A stretch of DNA of 64,000 nt from Arthrobacter cavernae (GTDB lineage: Bacteria > Actinomycetota > Actinomycetes > Actinomycetales > Micrococcaceae). Location of the stretch: assembly GCF_017368795.1 (NCBI RefSeq), contig NZ_JAFNLL010000038.1, positions 1-64,000 on the forward strand, written 5' to 3'. Position 1 is the first letter of the stretch, and the number at the start of each line of letters is the position of its first letter. The notes below the pieces were generated by a model. It saw nothing but the letters and a program-made list of their open reading frames with translations, had not been told where the DNA came from and did not search any database. Positions 51,026 to 59,564 of this stretch are shown one piece after another. The translations under genes and the position numbers were made by a program.

Positions 51026-52216
51026 TCAGGCTCCTTCAATAGAGGTCTGGGTGGTTGCGTTGAGTTGGATCAGTGAGCTCTTGGCGGCCGCCGACTCTTC
51101 GACGGCGGCGAGGATGTGCTGGACGTTGAGGCCTTCTTCGAACGACGGCGACGGTGCCTCGCCCGCGCTGATGGAGGTGAGGAAGTCGCGGATCTGGTGT
51201 GTGAACGTGTGCTCCCAGCCGATGATGTGACCCTGCGGCCACCAGGCTTCAAGGTACGGATGCTCCGGCTCGTTGACCAGGATCCGGCGGAAGCCCTGTT
51301 CCCGCACGGGCAAGGTGGCGTCCAGGAAACCGAGTTCGTTCAAGGCCTCAAGGTCGAACAGCAGCGAGCCTTTGTCGCCGTAGATCTCGAGCTTGAGGGA
51401 GTTCTTCTGGCCAGTGGCCATGCGGGAGACTTCCACCGAGGCGATGGCCCCGGAGGCGAGGGTCAGCGTGGCCCAGGCGGCGTCGTCGACCGTGACATCT
51501 TCCGGACCGTCCGGCCCGGGGCGGCTGGACACGAAGGTGTGCAGGCGGCCGGTGACCTCGGTGACGGCGTCCCCGAGCAGGTAGAGGACCTGGTCGATGG
51601 CGTGGGAGGCGATGTCACCCAAGGCTCCGGATCCGGCGGTTTCCTTGCGGAGCCGCCAGGTCATGGGGGACTCTGCGTCGGCGAGCCAGTCCTGCAGGTA
51701 GGCGGCGCGGATGTGCCGGATGGTGCCGAGGCGGCCCTCGGCGATCAGTTCCTTGGCGAGAGCCAGGGCGGGGACGCGACGGTAATTGAAGCCGATCATG
51801 GACTGGACGCCCTTGCCGCGGGCCGCTGCTGCGGCAACGGTCATGGCTTCGGCCTCGGCGATCGTGTTGGCCAGGGGCTTTTCGACCAGGACGTGCTTGC
51901 CGGCCTCGAGCGCGGCTATGGCGATCTCGGCGTGCATCCAGCCCGGGGCGCAGATGTCCACGATGTCGATGTCATCGCGCTCCAGAATCGAGCGCCAGTC
52001 GGTGGCGGACTCGGCCCAGCCGTACTTGGCTGCGGCGTCGGCCACCTGGGTGGCGTCCCGGCCAACGAGCACTTTCTGCTCGAAGGCCGGGACGTCGAAG
52101 AAGCTGGCCACGTTCCGCCACGCATTCGAGTGGGCCTTCCCCATGAAGGCGTAGCCGATGGCGGCCACGCCGAGTGGGCGGTCGGAAGGCCGGGACGAGT
52201 GTGTGGGGGTGGTCAT
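51026..52216 (-). CDS. Gfo/Idh/MocA oxidoreductase (levoglucosan-dehydrogenase-like)
   Basis: The 396-residue NAD(P)-dependent enzyme has the Rossmann start GYAFMGKAHSNAW and E112-K113-P114 with the catalytic Lys. The GALGDIASHAID block supplies the Asp and His of the family's active site. The FMGKAHS start and YLQDW segment resemble levoglucosan dehydrogenase, which oxidises C3 of a pyranose ring. It probably makes a 3-keto sugar or reduces one. It lies between other enzymes of the same kind in one operon. Confidence 0.88.
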   Translation of the reverse strand: MTTPTHSSRPSDRPLGVAAIGYAFMGKAHSNAWRNVASFFDVPAFEQKVLVGRDATQVADAAAKYGWAESATDWRSILERDDIDIVDICAPGWMHAEIAIAALEAGKHVLVEKPLANTIAEAEAMTVAAAAARGKGVQSMIGFNYRRVPALALAKELIAEGRLGTIRHIRAAYLQDWLADAESPMTWRLRKETAGSGALGDIASHAIDQVLYLLGDAVTEVTGRLHTFVSSRPGPDGPEDVTVDDAAWATLTLASGAIASVEVSRMATGQKNSLKLEIYGDKGSLLFDLEALNELGFLDATLPVREQGFRRILVNEPEHPYLEAWWPQGHIIGWEHTFTHQIRDFLTSISAGEAPSPSFEEGLNVQHILAAVEESAAAKSSLIQLNATTQTSIEGA

Positions 52217-52236
52217 GGTTCGATTCCTCGCTGGTT

Positions 52237-53358
52237 CTAGAGAGTTGCTGTTTCGGGGGCCCAGTCCTCAGGGATGGCCGCCGAGGCAGGTGCATTGCTG
52301 GTGACGTCCACGAACGAGCCCGATTCCACGGACTCAGCGATCGAGACCATGGTGTCCAGCACGTGGTACGCGAGGTCGCCCGTGGCGCGGTGCGGTTCGC
52401 CGGCGCGCAGGGCGCGGGCCATGTCCAGCACGCCCATGCCGCGGCCGTTGGAGGGGCCCGTTGCCGGGATGATCTCCGGTTCTTCCGCGCCCGGACGCCA
52501 GAGCTTGAGGTCGCCGTCGAAGTAGTTCGGGTCCGGCAGCGAGAGCGTGGCCTCGGAGCCGGTGATCTCCACGAAGCCCATCCGCAGGCGCGGGGACTCG
52601 AAGCTGAAGACGCTGTGCGAGGACTGCCCGCCCTCGAACTGCGCCATCGCGGAGACATGCGTGGGGATCTCGACGGCGAACTCCTCGCCGGCCTTGGGGC
52701 CGGAACCGATGATGCGGGTCGCCTTCGCGGAGGACCCGACGGCGGCCACCTTGCGGACCGAACCGAACGTCTGGATCAGCGCGGTGAGGTAGTACGGGCC
52801 CATGTCGAACAGGGGACCGGCGCCGTGCTGGAAGAGGAATGCGGGGTTCGGGTGCCAGGACTCCGGACCCGGAGTCTGGAATGTGGTCATCCCGGTGAGC
52901 GGCGTGCCGATGTCGCCGCGTTCAATGAGCCGTCGCGCCGTCTGCAGGCCTGCGCCGAGGAAAGTGTCCGGGGCGGTGCCGAGGCGGATGCCGGCGGCGT
53001 CGGCGGCCTTGAGCAGGCCGAGCCCGGATTCGCGGTCTAGGGAGAACGGCTTCTCGGTCCAGACATGCTTGCCGGCCTTGACGGCCGCCGTGGCCACCTC
53101 GACGTGCGCCGCCGGGATGGTCAGGTTCACGATGATCTCGACGTCGGGATGGTTCAGTGCCAGCTCCGGCGTTCCCCACTCGGCAATCCCGTATTCCTTG
53201 GCCCGTGCCTCGGCTGCCTCCACGAAGAGGTCGGCGATCACGAGGACCTTGAGGTCAGGGAAGACGGTGAGGTTGTCCAGGTACTGCTTGCTGATGTTGC
53301 CCGCGCCGATCACGGCAACGCCGACGGGCCCTTTGCGGGTGGACGGAGAGAAGCTCAT
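52237..53358 (-). CDS. Gfo/Idh/MocA oxidoreductase
   Basis: The 373-residue enzyme has GAGNIS as nucleotide loop and E102-K103-P104. A GPYYLTALIQTFG region stands where the second catalytic block is expected. It differs clearly from the paralogues at 51026 and 58286, so the three should have distinct substrates or directions. It overlaps the preceding isomerase-fold gene by ATGA and is therefore translationally coupled to it. Confidence 0.9.
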   Translation of the reverse strand: MSFSPSTRKGPVGVAVIGAGNISKQYLDNLTVFPDLKVLVIADLFVEAAEARAKEYGIAEWGTPELALNHPDVEIIVNLTIPAAHVEVATAAVKAGKHVWTEKPFSLDRESGLGLLKAADAAGIRLGTAPDTFLGAGLQTARRLIERGDIGTPLTGMTTFQTPGPESWHPNPAFLFQHGAGPLFDMGPYYLTALIQTFGSVRKVAAVGSSAKATRIIGSGPKAGEEFAVEIPTHVSAMAQFEGGQSSHSVFSFESPRLRMGFVEITGSEATLSLPDPNYFDGDLKLWRPGAEEPEIIPATGPSNGRGMGVLDMARALRAGEPHRATGDLAYHVLDTMVSIAESVESGSFVDVTSNAPASAAIPEDWAPETATL

Positions 53359-54101
53359 GCCTTGGCTCCTGCCGACTGTGCGTTGAGGAAGGCGAGGCTT
53401 TCGGTGATGCCCTGGAAGATGTCGCCGGAGTAGTCATCGAATTCCACCACGCCAACTTCCAAGGACTTGGCCGCGGCGATGACGTCCAGCACGGGGATGG
53501 TGCCCTGGCCTGCGGGCTGCTGGGCCTTGGTGTCAGTGTTGCCCGGGCCGTCCTTGATGTGGATGAGCTTTACGCGGTCACCCAAACGGGCCAGGAGCTC
53601 CACGGGGTCCTGGCCACCCACGGCTGCCCAGTAGGTGTCCACCTCAAGGACGAGCTCGGGATCCAGCAGTCCCTCGAAGTACTCCAGTGCGGTCTTGCCT
53701 TCGATGGTGGACTCCAGCTCCCACGCGTGGTTGTGGTAACCCACGCGGATGCCGTACTCGGCACCCTTCTTCGCTGCAGCGTTGAGCGTGGCTGCCGTTG
53801 CCTGGATGGTTTCGGCGTCCTGCCAGTGCTCGGCCGGGAGGTAGGGATCGATCACGGTGGTGATGCCCAGTTCCTTGGCGGCAGCGAAGATCTCATCCTG
53901 GTCCTGGGAGAGCAGGGGTGCGTGGCCGGAAGGTGCGGTGAGTCCGTTTTCCTTCAGCGCCGCTCCGAGTTCCTTGGCGGTGGCCACGAAGTTGTACGGC
54001 TCAACCTCGGTAAAGCCGATCTCGGCAACCTTCTTGATGGTTCCAGGCAGGTCCTCCTGGATGGCATTGCGGAGGGTGTACAGCTGGAGTGAGTACGACA
54101 T
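53355..54101 (-). CDS. Xylose-isomerase-fold sugar epimerase/lyase, smaller paralogue
   Basis: The 248-residue TIM barrel begins YSLQLYTLRNAIQEDLPGTI, typical of the family, and shows the metal site in YHNHAWELE, LEVDTYWAAVGG, HIKDG and VEFDDYSGD. It overlaps the next Gfo/Idh gene. A second protein of the same fold in one operon parallels the LgdB1/LgdB2 pair known from levoglucosan catabolism. Confidence 0.9.
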   Translation of the reverse strand: MSYSLQLYTLRNAIQEDLPGTIKKVAEIGFTEVEPYNFVATAKELGAALKENGLTAPSGHAPLLSQDQDEIFAAAKELGITTVIDPYLPAEHWQDAETIQATAATLNAAAKKGAEYGIRVGYHNHAWELESTIEGKTALEYFEGLLDPELVLEVDTYWAAVGGQDPVELLARLGDRVKLIHIKDGPGNTDTKAQQPAGQGTIPVLDVIAAAKSLEVGVVEFDDYSGDIFQGITESLAFLNAQSAGAKA

Positions 54102-54159
54102 TGTTTTCCTTTGCGGGAGTGGGTTGTGCAGGGAATTCAGGGAGTTGGCGCCAGTCTAG

Positions 54160-55053
54160 TTAGCGGCCGGCAAGGGAACCACCAATTCCGCCGACGCTGA
54201 AGTACTTGTTGAGGGCGGCGAACACGATGATCGGCGGGAGCATCATGATCACGGCGAGGGCCATGACGCCGGACCAGTCGGTGAGGTTTTGCTGGAAGAA
54301 GGACTGGACACCCATGGGGAGGGTGAAGATCTCGTTGGAGCGCAGGAACACGATGGCTACCAGGTAGTCGTTCCAGGCCAGGAGGAAGGCGAAGATCGCT
54401 GTGGAGAGCACACCCGGGAGGCTGTTCCTGAGGACCACCTTGGAGAAGGAACCGAACACGGAGCAGCCATCGATCCAGGAGGCTTCTTCGAGGCTGATCG
54501 GGATGGAGTCGAAGTAGGCGGCCATCATCCAGGTGGCCACGGTCATGGTGGAGCCGACGTAGATGATGGTCAGGCCCATGAGGTTGTCAACGAGTCCCAT
54601 GGCGGCGAAGAGGATGAACAGCGGCACCACGGAGGTGATGATGGGCAGGGACTGCATGACGAACAGCAGCAGGGAGTAGCCGGAGACTGCCTTGGAACGG
54701 CCACGGGAGAGGACGTACCCGGCGGGGGCTGCGACTGCGACGGAGACCACCACCGTTGCGAGCGTGGTGATGAGGCTGTTCTGCAACCAGGTGGCGGCGA
54801 GGGTGCGTTCGAAGACTCCGGTGATGTTCTCGAGGGTGAGTCCGGTGGTGGTGCTGTTCGGCGCCGGTGTGAGGGCCAGGATGACGGTGACCATGATGGG
54901 TACAAGGACGATCGCGGTGATGGCCAGGATCAGGGCGAATCTCCACCAGCGTCCGCGCATGCCGGCTTCGGAAAGGACGCGGCGGGTTTTGCCGGTAGTG
55001 GCGACGCCGAGGGCGGGTCCGGACTCGGGGTGGGCGTGAAGTACTGCGCTCAT
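54160..55053 (-). CDS. ABC importer permease, MalG type
   Basis: The 297-residue protein has six membrane segments and the EAA loop ISLEEASWIDGCSVFGSFSK. Its start overlaps the stop of the MalF-type gene by one base. It forms the channel with that partner for sugar uptake. Confidence 0.93.
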   Translation of the reverse strand: MSAVLHAHPESGPALGVATTGKTRRVLSEAGMRGRWWRFALILAITAIVLVPIMVTVILALTPAPNSTTTGLTLENITGVFERTLAATWLQNSLITTLATVVVSVAVAAPAGYVLSRGRSKAVSGYSLLLFVMQSLPIITSVVPLFILFAAMGLVDNLMGLTIIYVGSTMTVATWMMAAYFDSIPISLEEASWIDGCSVFGSFSKVVLRNSLPGVLSTAIFAFLLAWNDYLVAIVFLRSNEIFTLPMGVQSFFQQNLTDWSGVMALAVIMMLPPIIVFAALNKYFSVGGIGGSLAGR

Positions 55054-56045
55054 TATTCGACGCTCGACTTTCGGATCTGACGGTACAGGATGACCGAGAC
55101 GACTACCAGGGTCATAGTCATGAGGAAGGCGATGGCGACGCCGGGACCGGTGGCGAAGTCCTGGAAGACGGTGCGGTAGGCCAGGACCACCAGGGAGGTG
55201 GTGGCGTCAACGGGGCCGCCACCTGTGAGCAGGTAGATGGTGGGGAAGTCGTTCACGCAGAAGATCGTCATGAGGATCCACGAAATATAGGTGGAGCGGG
55301 CGATCAGCGGCAGGGTGATTTGGGTGAATTGCTGCCAACGGGATGCTCCATCCATGCTGGCTGCTTCGTAGACGGTGGTGTCCACGGAGGCCAGGGCGGC
55401 GGAGATCATCATCATCATGAAGGGGAATGAAACCCACACCTTGAAGATCATGACCGTGACTGCGGCCAGGGTGGGGTCCGCCAGGAACAGCGGGGTGCCC
55501 AGTCCGAGGTTGCGGAAGATGGAAGGAATGAGGCTGTCCGGGGTGGCAACCAGCCAGTTCCAGGCCGTGGAGGAGACCACGATCGGCACTACCCACGGCA
55601 GGAGCAGGAGGACCTTGAAGGTGCCGCCGGCGGGGATTTTGGTCCGCAGCAGCAACGCCAAGCCGAGCCCGACCAGCCAAGAGCCGAAAACTCCGACGAT
55701 GGTGAACCAGAGGGTGAACTGGGCTGCTTTCCAGAAGGCCGGGGAGGACAGCACGTTGGCGAAGTTTTCGACGCCCACGAAGTTGCCGGTTTCGATCAGG
55801 TTGCCGTCGTGCGTGGCTTGGATGCCGGCGTGGAAGAGCGGGTAGCCGTGGATCAGGACCAGCAGGATGACCGAGGGAAGCAGGAGCCAGAAGAACGTCC
55901 GTGATGTTTGGGCGGACAGTTTGCTCTTGCGGTTGAGGTCCTTGCGGTTGAGGTCCTTGCGGTTGCGGGACCCGCCGCCGGGCCCGCCGGGGGCCAGCCC
56001 CTTGCGGGCCCGGGCGAGGCCGGACGGCGCTGTAGTGGACGACAT
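55053..56045 (-). CDS. ABC importer permease, MalF type
   Basis: The 330-residue permease has a basic N-terminal stretch containing three near-identical RKDLNRK repeats, then six membrane segments and the EAA loop VYEAASMDGASRWQQFTQI. The repeats are encoded by a short tandem DNA duplication near 55930-55970 and are probably neutral. No ATPase gene is in the operon, so a shared MsiK-type protein is implied. Confidence 0.93.
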   Translation of the reverse strand: MSSTTAPSGLARARKGLAPGGPGGGSRNRKDLNRKDLNRKSKLSAQTSRTFFWLLLPSVILLVLIHGYPLFHAGIQATHDGNLIETGNFVGVENFANVLSSPAFWKAAQFTLWFTIVGVFGSWLVGLGLALLLRTKIPAGGTFKVLLLLPWVVPIVVSSTAWNWLVATPDSLIPSIFRNLGLGTPLFLADPTLAAVTVMIFKVWVSFPFMMMMISAALASVDTTVYEAASMDGASRWQQFTQITLPLIARSTYISWILMTIFCVNDFPTIYLLTGGGPVDATTSLVVLAYRTVFQDFATGPGVAIAFLMTMTLVVVSVILYRQIRKSSVE

Positions 56046-56054
56046 GCTGGCCGC

Positions 56055-57374
56055 CTACTTCTTCAGGACGGACTTGAGGCCGGACTCGAAGGCCTGCAGC
56101 GCGGACTTGGCGTCGGTCCTGCCCGTGAGGATGGTCTGCGTGAACTGGTTCAGCGCCTGACCACCATCGAGCGCTGCGAGATCGGCGCTGAGGGCCGTGC
56201 CCTGGGAAGCGAAGGTCTTGGCGATCGGCACGTATTCCTTGACGATCTTCACGTTGTTGGGGTCGGACGTGAATTCGGGCAGTTCGGTGATGGACTTGAA
56301 GACCGGCAGTGCGTTCATGAGCTTCTGGCGCCACAGTTCCTTGATCTGGCCCATGTAGTGCACCAGGAAGGCCTCGGAGGCTTCCTGCGAAGGAGTGTTG
56401 GTGTACATCATGATGTTGTTCGGGAACACCAGCGCAGTCTTGTCGCCGTGCGGTCCGGCGATGGGGCTGGCCACCACGATGTCGCCGGAGGTGTCGCCCA
56501 CGCGCTCCGGAACGCCCAGCACGTACGGGCCGAAGGCGGCCTTGCCGTCCTTCCACTGCGCGTTGAGGTTGTCGGTGGTGTAGCTGACGGCGGCAGGATC
56601 GATGATGCCGTTGGAGACCAGCTCAAGCATGAACTCGATGGCTTCCACGTTGCGGTCGTTCATGACGTCCAGTTGGCCGTCCTTGGTGAAGACGCCGCCG
56701 CCGTTGTTGATCATCATGAGGATCATGGTGTGGTTGCCGATGTTGTTGCCGGCGCCGGAGCCGGTGGCGAAGCCGAACGCGCCGATGCTCTTGAGCTTCT
56801 TGCCGGCCTCGAGCAGGGTGGCCCAGTCCGTGGGAACCTCGACGCCGGCCTTCTCGAACAGGGACTTGCGGTACCAGAGCGGGCGCATGTCCAGCTGCCA
56901 CGGAACGGCAACGTATCCCTTGTCCGTCTTGAACGGGTCCAACACGCCGGGCAGGAAGTCGTCGAACTGGCCGTTCTTCTTGAGTTCTTCGATGACCTTG
57001 TCCGCGTAGGCGATCTGGCCCTGCTGCTCAAACTGGAAGGCCTGGAAGCCGCCGCCGGTGGACACAGCCGGGCCGGACTTGGACGCGATTGCCGAGGAGA
57101 ACGTCTGGTAGAAGTTGTTCCACTGGATGATCTGGTAGCTGGCCTTGCTGTTGGCCCCGGAGAACCCTTCCGCGAGCTTCTTGGCGGCGTCGTTGTAAGC
57201 CGGGGCTGCCCACGGCATGTCCCAGAACTTGATCGTTCCGCCCGCACCGCCTCCGCCCTGCGTGGCTGATCCGCCGCCACAAGCGGCCAAGAGCGGCACT
57301 GAAGCAGCGGCTGCTGTCAGGCCAAGGAAACCGCGGCGGGAAAACGAACGGTTGGCTGCGGGCTGAACATTCAT
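56055..57374 (-). CDS. ABC importer solute-binding lipoprotein with a Tat-type signal
   Basis: The 439-residue protein starts at ATG 57374 (AAAGGAA upstream; the frame is open to 57398). The signal has twin arginines R13-R14 in SRRGFLG and a lipobox LAAC with C32, so it is likely exported folded and lipidated. The rest is family 1 sugar-binding (YQIIQWNNFYQTFSSAIASK; WYRKSLFEKAGVEVPTDW). It delivers the operon's sugar to the two permeases. Confidence 0.93.
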   Translation of the reverse strand: MNVQPAANRSFSRRGFLGLTAAAASVPLLAACGGGSATQGGGGAGGTIKFWDMPWAAPAYNDAAKKLAEGFSGANSKASYQIIQWNNFYQTFSSAIASKSGPAVSTGGGFQAFQFEQQGQIAYADKVIEELKKNGQFDDFLPGVLDPFKTDKGYVAVPWQLDMRPLWYRKSLFEKAGVEVPTDWATLLEAGKKLKSIGAFGFATGSGAGNNIGNHTMILMMINNGGGVFTKDGQLDVMNDRNVEAIEFMLELVSNGIIDPAAVSYTTDNLNAQWKDGKAAFGPYVLGVPERVGDTSGDIVVASPIAGPHGDKTALVFPNNIMMYTNTPSQEASEAFLVHYMGQIKELWRQKLMNALPVFKSITELPEFTSDPNNVKIVKEYVPIAKTFASQGTALSADLAALDGGQALNQFTQTILTGRTDAKSALQAFESGLKSVLKK

Positions 57375-57488
57375 GATGATTCCTTTCGGGACCGGCACGC
57401 TGAGTCTGCGTTGTGTGAGCCGGTCCAGCTCAACGTTGAGTAGGGCAAATGCTGTGAATGACTGGTGGTGCTCGTTGTTGGGACGGGG

Positions 57489-58289
57489 TCAGGAGAGCGT
57501 GGAGATGGATTCCGTCAGCGCCGCGAAACGGTGCAGATCGGTGGGGCTGGTGCCGGCGTCGAGGTGTTCCTTGAGCCGGCGCCAGGTGGCGCGGTGAGCG
57601 GATTCGTAAAGCGTGGGGAGCAGGACTTCGCCCTGGGGCCCGGTGACCTTGACGGTGGCCGGCCACGCCGCAACCGGTTTGGGCAGCGCGACGCTGACGC
57701 CGCCGTCGTCGGTCAACATGGAGACGTTGACGCCTGCAGGCCTCGCGCTAGACAGCACGCCGTGCAAGGCGACCGGCGCGCCATTGGCGAGCCGCGCTGA
57801 CACCGCGTAACCGTGGGTGCCGCGGTGCAGGATCCGGAGGTTTTCCAGCGGCCCCGTGATGCGGACGACGGCGGCAAGATGGTCCGCGAGCAGCTCACCG
57901 GGGTCGGTTCCCGCCGGAGCGGTGGCGACGGTGTCGAGGACGGCTGCCCGGCCGGCCATGGAGCGGACTGCGTGCTCAGCTGCCGGAAGCGCGGGGTTGG
58001 AGGCCCAGCGCTGGTCCAGGACCACTGCCGCGCCGGATTCTTCAGCCGCTGTCCGCAGTGACCCGGTGCTTTCGGGCGCGGGGTTGACCACCACTACGCC
58101 GCGGGCTCCTGCGGCGATGGCTTCCACGGCCTGCGCAGTCCAGCCAGTTCGGCCTGAGATGACCACGATGTCGGCTTGGTTTTCGCCGGCGGCTGGGCCG
58201 AAAGATTCGGGAAGGGAGGCGACCGCCAGTGCCACGGCGCCGGCTTCCTGGGCCTCGGGCGTTGCCCGGACGGTGTGCTGCTGGCTCAT
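57489..58289 (-). CDS. Hypothetical protein of the sugar operon
   Basis: The 266-residue protein has no signal peptide or membrane segment. The N-terminal half looks like a Rossmann-like alpha/beta unit (DIVVISGRTGWTAQAVEAIA; GARGVVVVNPAP). The C-terminal half is beta-rich (HGVLSSARPAGVNVSMLTDD; VKVTGPQGEVLLPTLYES), giving the impression of a dehydrogenase-like protein with a degenerate nucleotide site. It overlaps the first Gfo/Idh gene by ATGA and precedes the binding-protein gene. I do not recognise a named family. Confidence 0.75.
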   Translation of the reverse strand: MSQQHTVRATPEAQEAGAVALAVASLPESFGPAAGENQADIVVISGRTGWTAQAVEAIAAGARGVVVVNPAPESTGSLRTAAEESGAAVVLDQRWASNPALPAAEHAVRSMAGRAAVLDTVATAPAGTDPGELLADHLAAVVRITGPLENLRILHRGTHGYAVSARLANGAPVALHGVLSSARPAGVNVSMLTDDGGVSVALPKPVAAWPATVKVTGPQGEVLLPTLYESAHRATWRRLKEHLDAGTSPTDLHRFAALTESISTLS

Positions 58290-59365
58290 GCGTGGGCTCC
58301 TTCGGCAACGGCATGCTGGGCTTCGACGTTGGCCACTGTGGCGTCGGCGATGTCCAGTGCGAAGGTCAGATCGTCAATCAGGGTTTGCGCAGACGGGGGC
58401 TGCTTTGCGCCGGTCGCGAGGGCAGCGAGTTCACGCCACTCTCCTTCATAACCGTTGTGCTCAAAGGGGCCGTGGATGGTTGTTTGCGTGCCGCGTGTGA
58501 ACGTTGCCACCGCGGAGCCGGCCTGGACGTAGGACGGTGTGAAGTCGATGCGGAGGGAGACGTCGTCGGAGAACGCCTCAAAGCTCCATTCCGGCTTCCA
58601 CGTGTTGTTCATGGCTGCGCGGAGCTCGATGGTCCGCGTGGGCGTACGCAGCGAGACGACGTAGCCGAACGGCCGGACATGGCGTGCCTCAAGCACTTCG
58701 ATGTCCTTGAAGTCTGGAGTGAACCTGCGGATCAGGGGGAGGTCGTGAATGGCCAGGCCCATGATGCCGCCGCGGAGCGCGCCTTTGATGACCTCTGGAT
58801 CCGAGTAATCCGGGGCGCCGCCTGCAGGGCGGGTGATGATCTCGGTGGCGAAGTCCTCAAACCGCGCGTTGGGCGGAAGGACGATCGAGGAGCGGATGGT
58901 GTGCGCCGTCTCGGGGAGGTGGTCCCAGTTCTCCTGGGCAGCGAGCCAGCCCGGATCAAAGGTGTGCATGGCGCCCACGATGATCGGTACTCCGGTTTCC
59001 TCGCTGACCGCGGAGATCTGCGCAGCTTCTTCCGCGTTCATGGCGAAGGGCTTCTCGCAGAGGACTGCTTTCTTGCCGGCGCGGCAGGCGGCGATGACCT
59101 GTTCGGCGTGGAACTGGTGCGGGCTGCAGATGGCCACGATCTCCACGTTGGGGTCACCGAGGAGGGCCTCGATGCTGGTGCTGTGTGCGGCGCCCACTCG
59201 GGCTGCGACCGATTCAGCGACGGCGGGGTCGACGTCCATGATGTGGCGGACGGTGAGGATATCACCCAATCGGGCGAGGGACGGCAAGTGGATGGCCTGG
59301 GTGACCGGGCCGGCGCCGAGGATGCCAACACCCAAGGTGCGGGTGGCGTCAGTGTGGCTGGACAA
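58286..59365 (-). CDS. Gfo/Idh/MocA oxidoreductase, first gene of the sugar operon
   Basis: The 359-residue enzyme shows GILGAGPVTQAIHLPSLARL as nucleotide-binding start, E104-K105-P106, and GGIMGLAIHDLPLIRRF, carrying the HD of the active site. The start is TTG 59365, with AGAGG 10 nt before it; no ATG or GTG is available before the Rossmann strand. The leader from the predicted promoter is about 95 nt. It is coupled by overlap to the unknown gene that follows. Confidence 0.88.
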   Translation of the reverse strand: MSSHTDATRTLGVGILGAGPVTQAIHLPSLARLGDILTVRHIMDVDPAVAESVAARVGAAHSTSIEALLGDPNVEIVAICSPHQFHAEQVIAACRAGKKAVLCEKPFAMNAEEAAQISAVSEETGVPIIVGAMHTFDPGWLAAQENWDHLPETAHTIRSSIVLPPNARFEDFATEIITRPAGGAPDYSDPEVIKGALRGGIMGLAIHDLPLIRRFTPDFKDIEVLEARHVRPFGYVVSLRTPTRTIELRAAMNNTWKPEWSFEAFSDDVSLRIDFTPSYVQAGSAVATFTRGTQTTIHGPFEHNGYEGEWRELAALATGAKQPPSAQTLIDDLTFALDIADATVANVEAQHAVAEGAHA

Positions 59366-59464
59366 GTTCAGTTACCTCTTCGTAAGCGGACTGGCTCATG
59401 AGCGGAAGGGGAACTCGATGCTGCGGGGACTCATCATCGAGGGGCTTGATGTGCTGCTCATCAC

Positions 59465-59501
59465 AACCTAGGGGGACTTTTGCCGAGCGTCAAGCAAAAG
59501 T
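59465..59501 (-). promoter_or_regulatory. Promoter of the sugar operon with overlapping palindrome
   Basis: On the minus strand TTGACG (59493-59488) and TAGGTT (59470-59465) are spaced exactly 17 nt, a good -35/-10 pair facing the operon. A perfect inverted repeat, ACTTTTGC (59476-59483) with GCAAAAGT (59494-59501), frames the -35 box. A protein bound there would block the polymerase. The divergent ROK protein is the natural candidate. Confidence 0.65.
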
Positions 59502-59526
59502 TGAAATATTGCCGACAAACTTCTGT

Positions 59527-59539
59527 TGCATGACATGCA
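59527..59539. promoter_or_regulatory. Palindrome near the ROK gene start
   Basis: TGCATG-A-CATGCA is a perfect 13-bp palindrome 26 nt before the preferred start of the ROK gene. It could be an autoregulatory site. It differs from the palindrome over the operon promoter. Confidence 0.4.
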
Positions 59540-59564
59540 TAAGCAATCGTGCTTCACTAAAGGC

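Noticed and set aside
55908-57269. 453-codon plus-strand frame opposite the solute-binding protein
   Set aside because: It has no domain or ribosome site; the minus strand encodes a complete lipoprotein.
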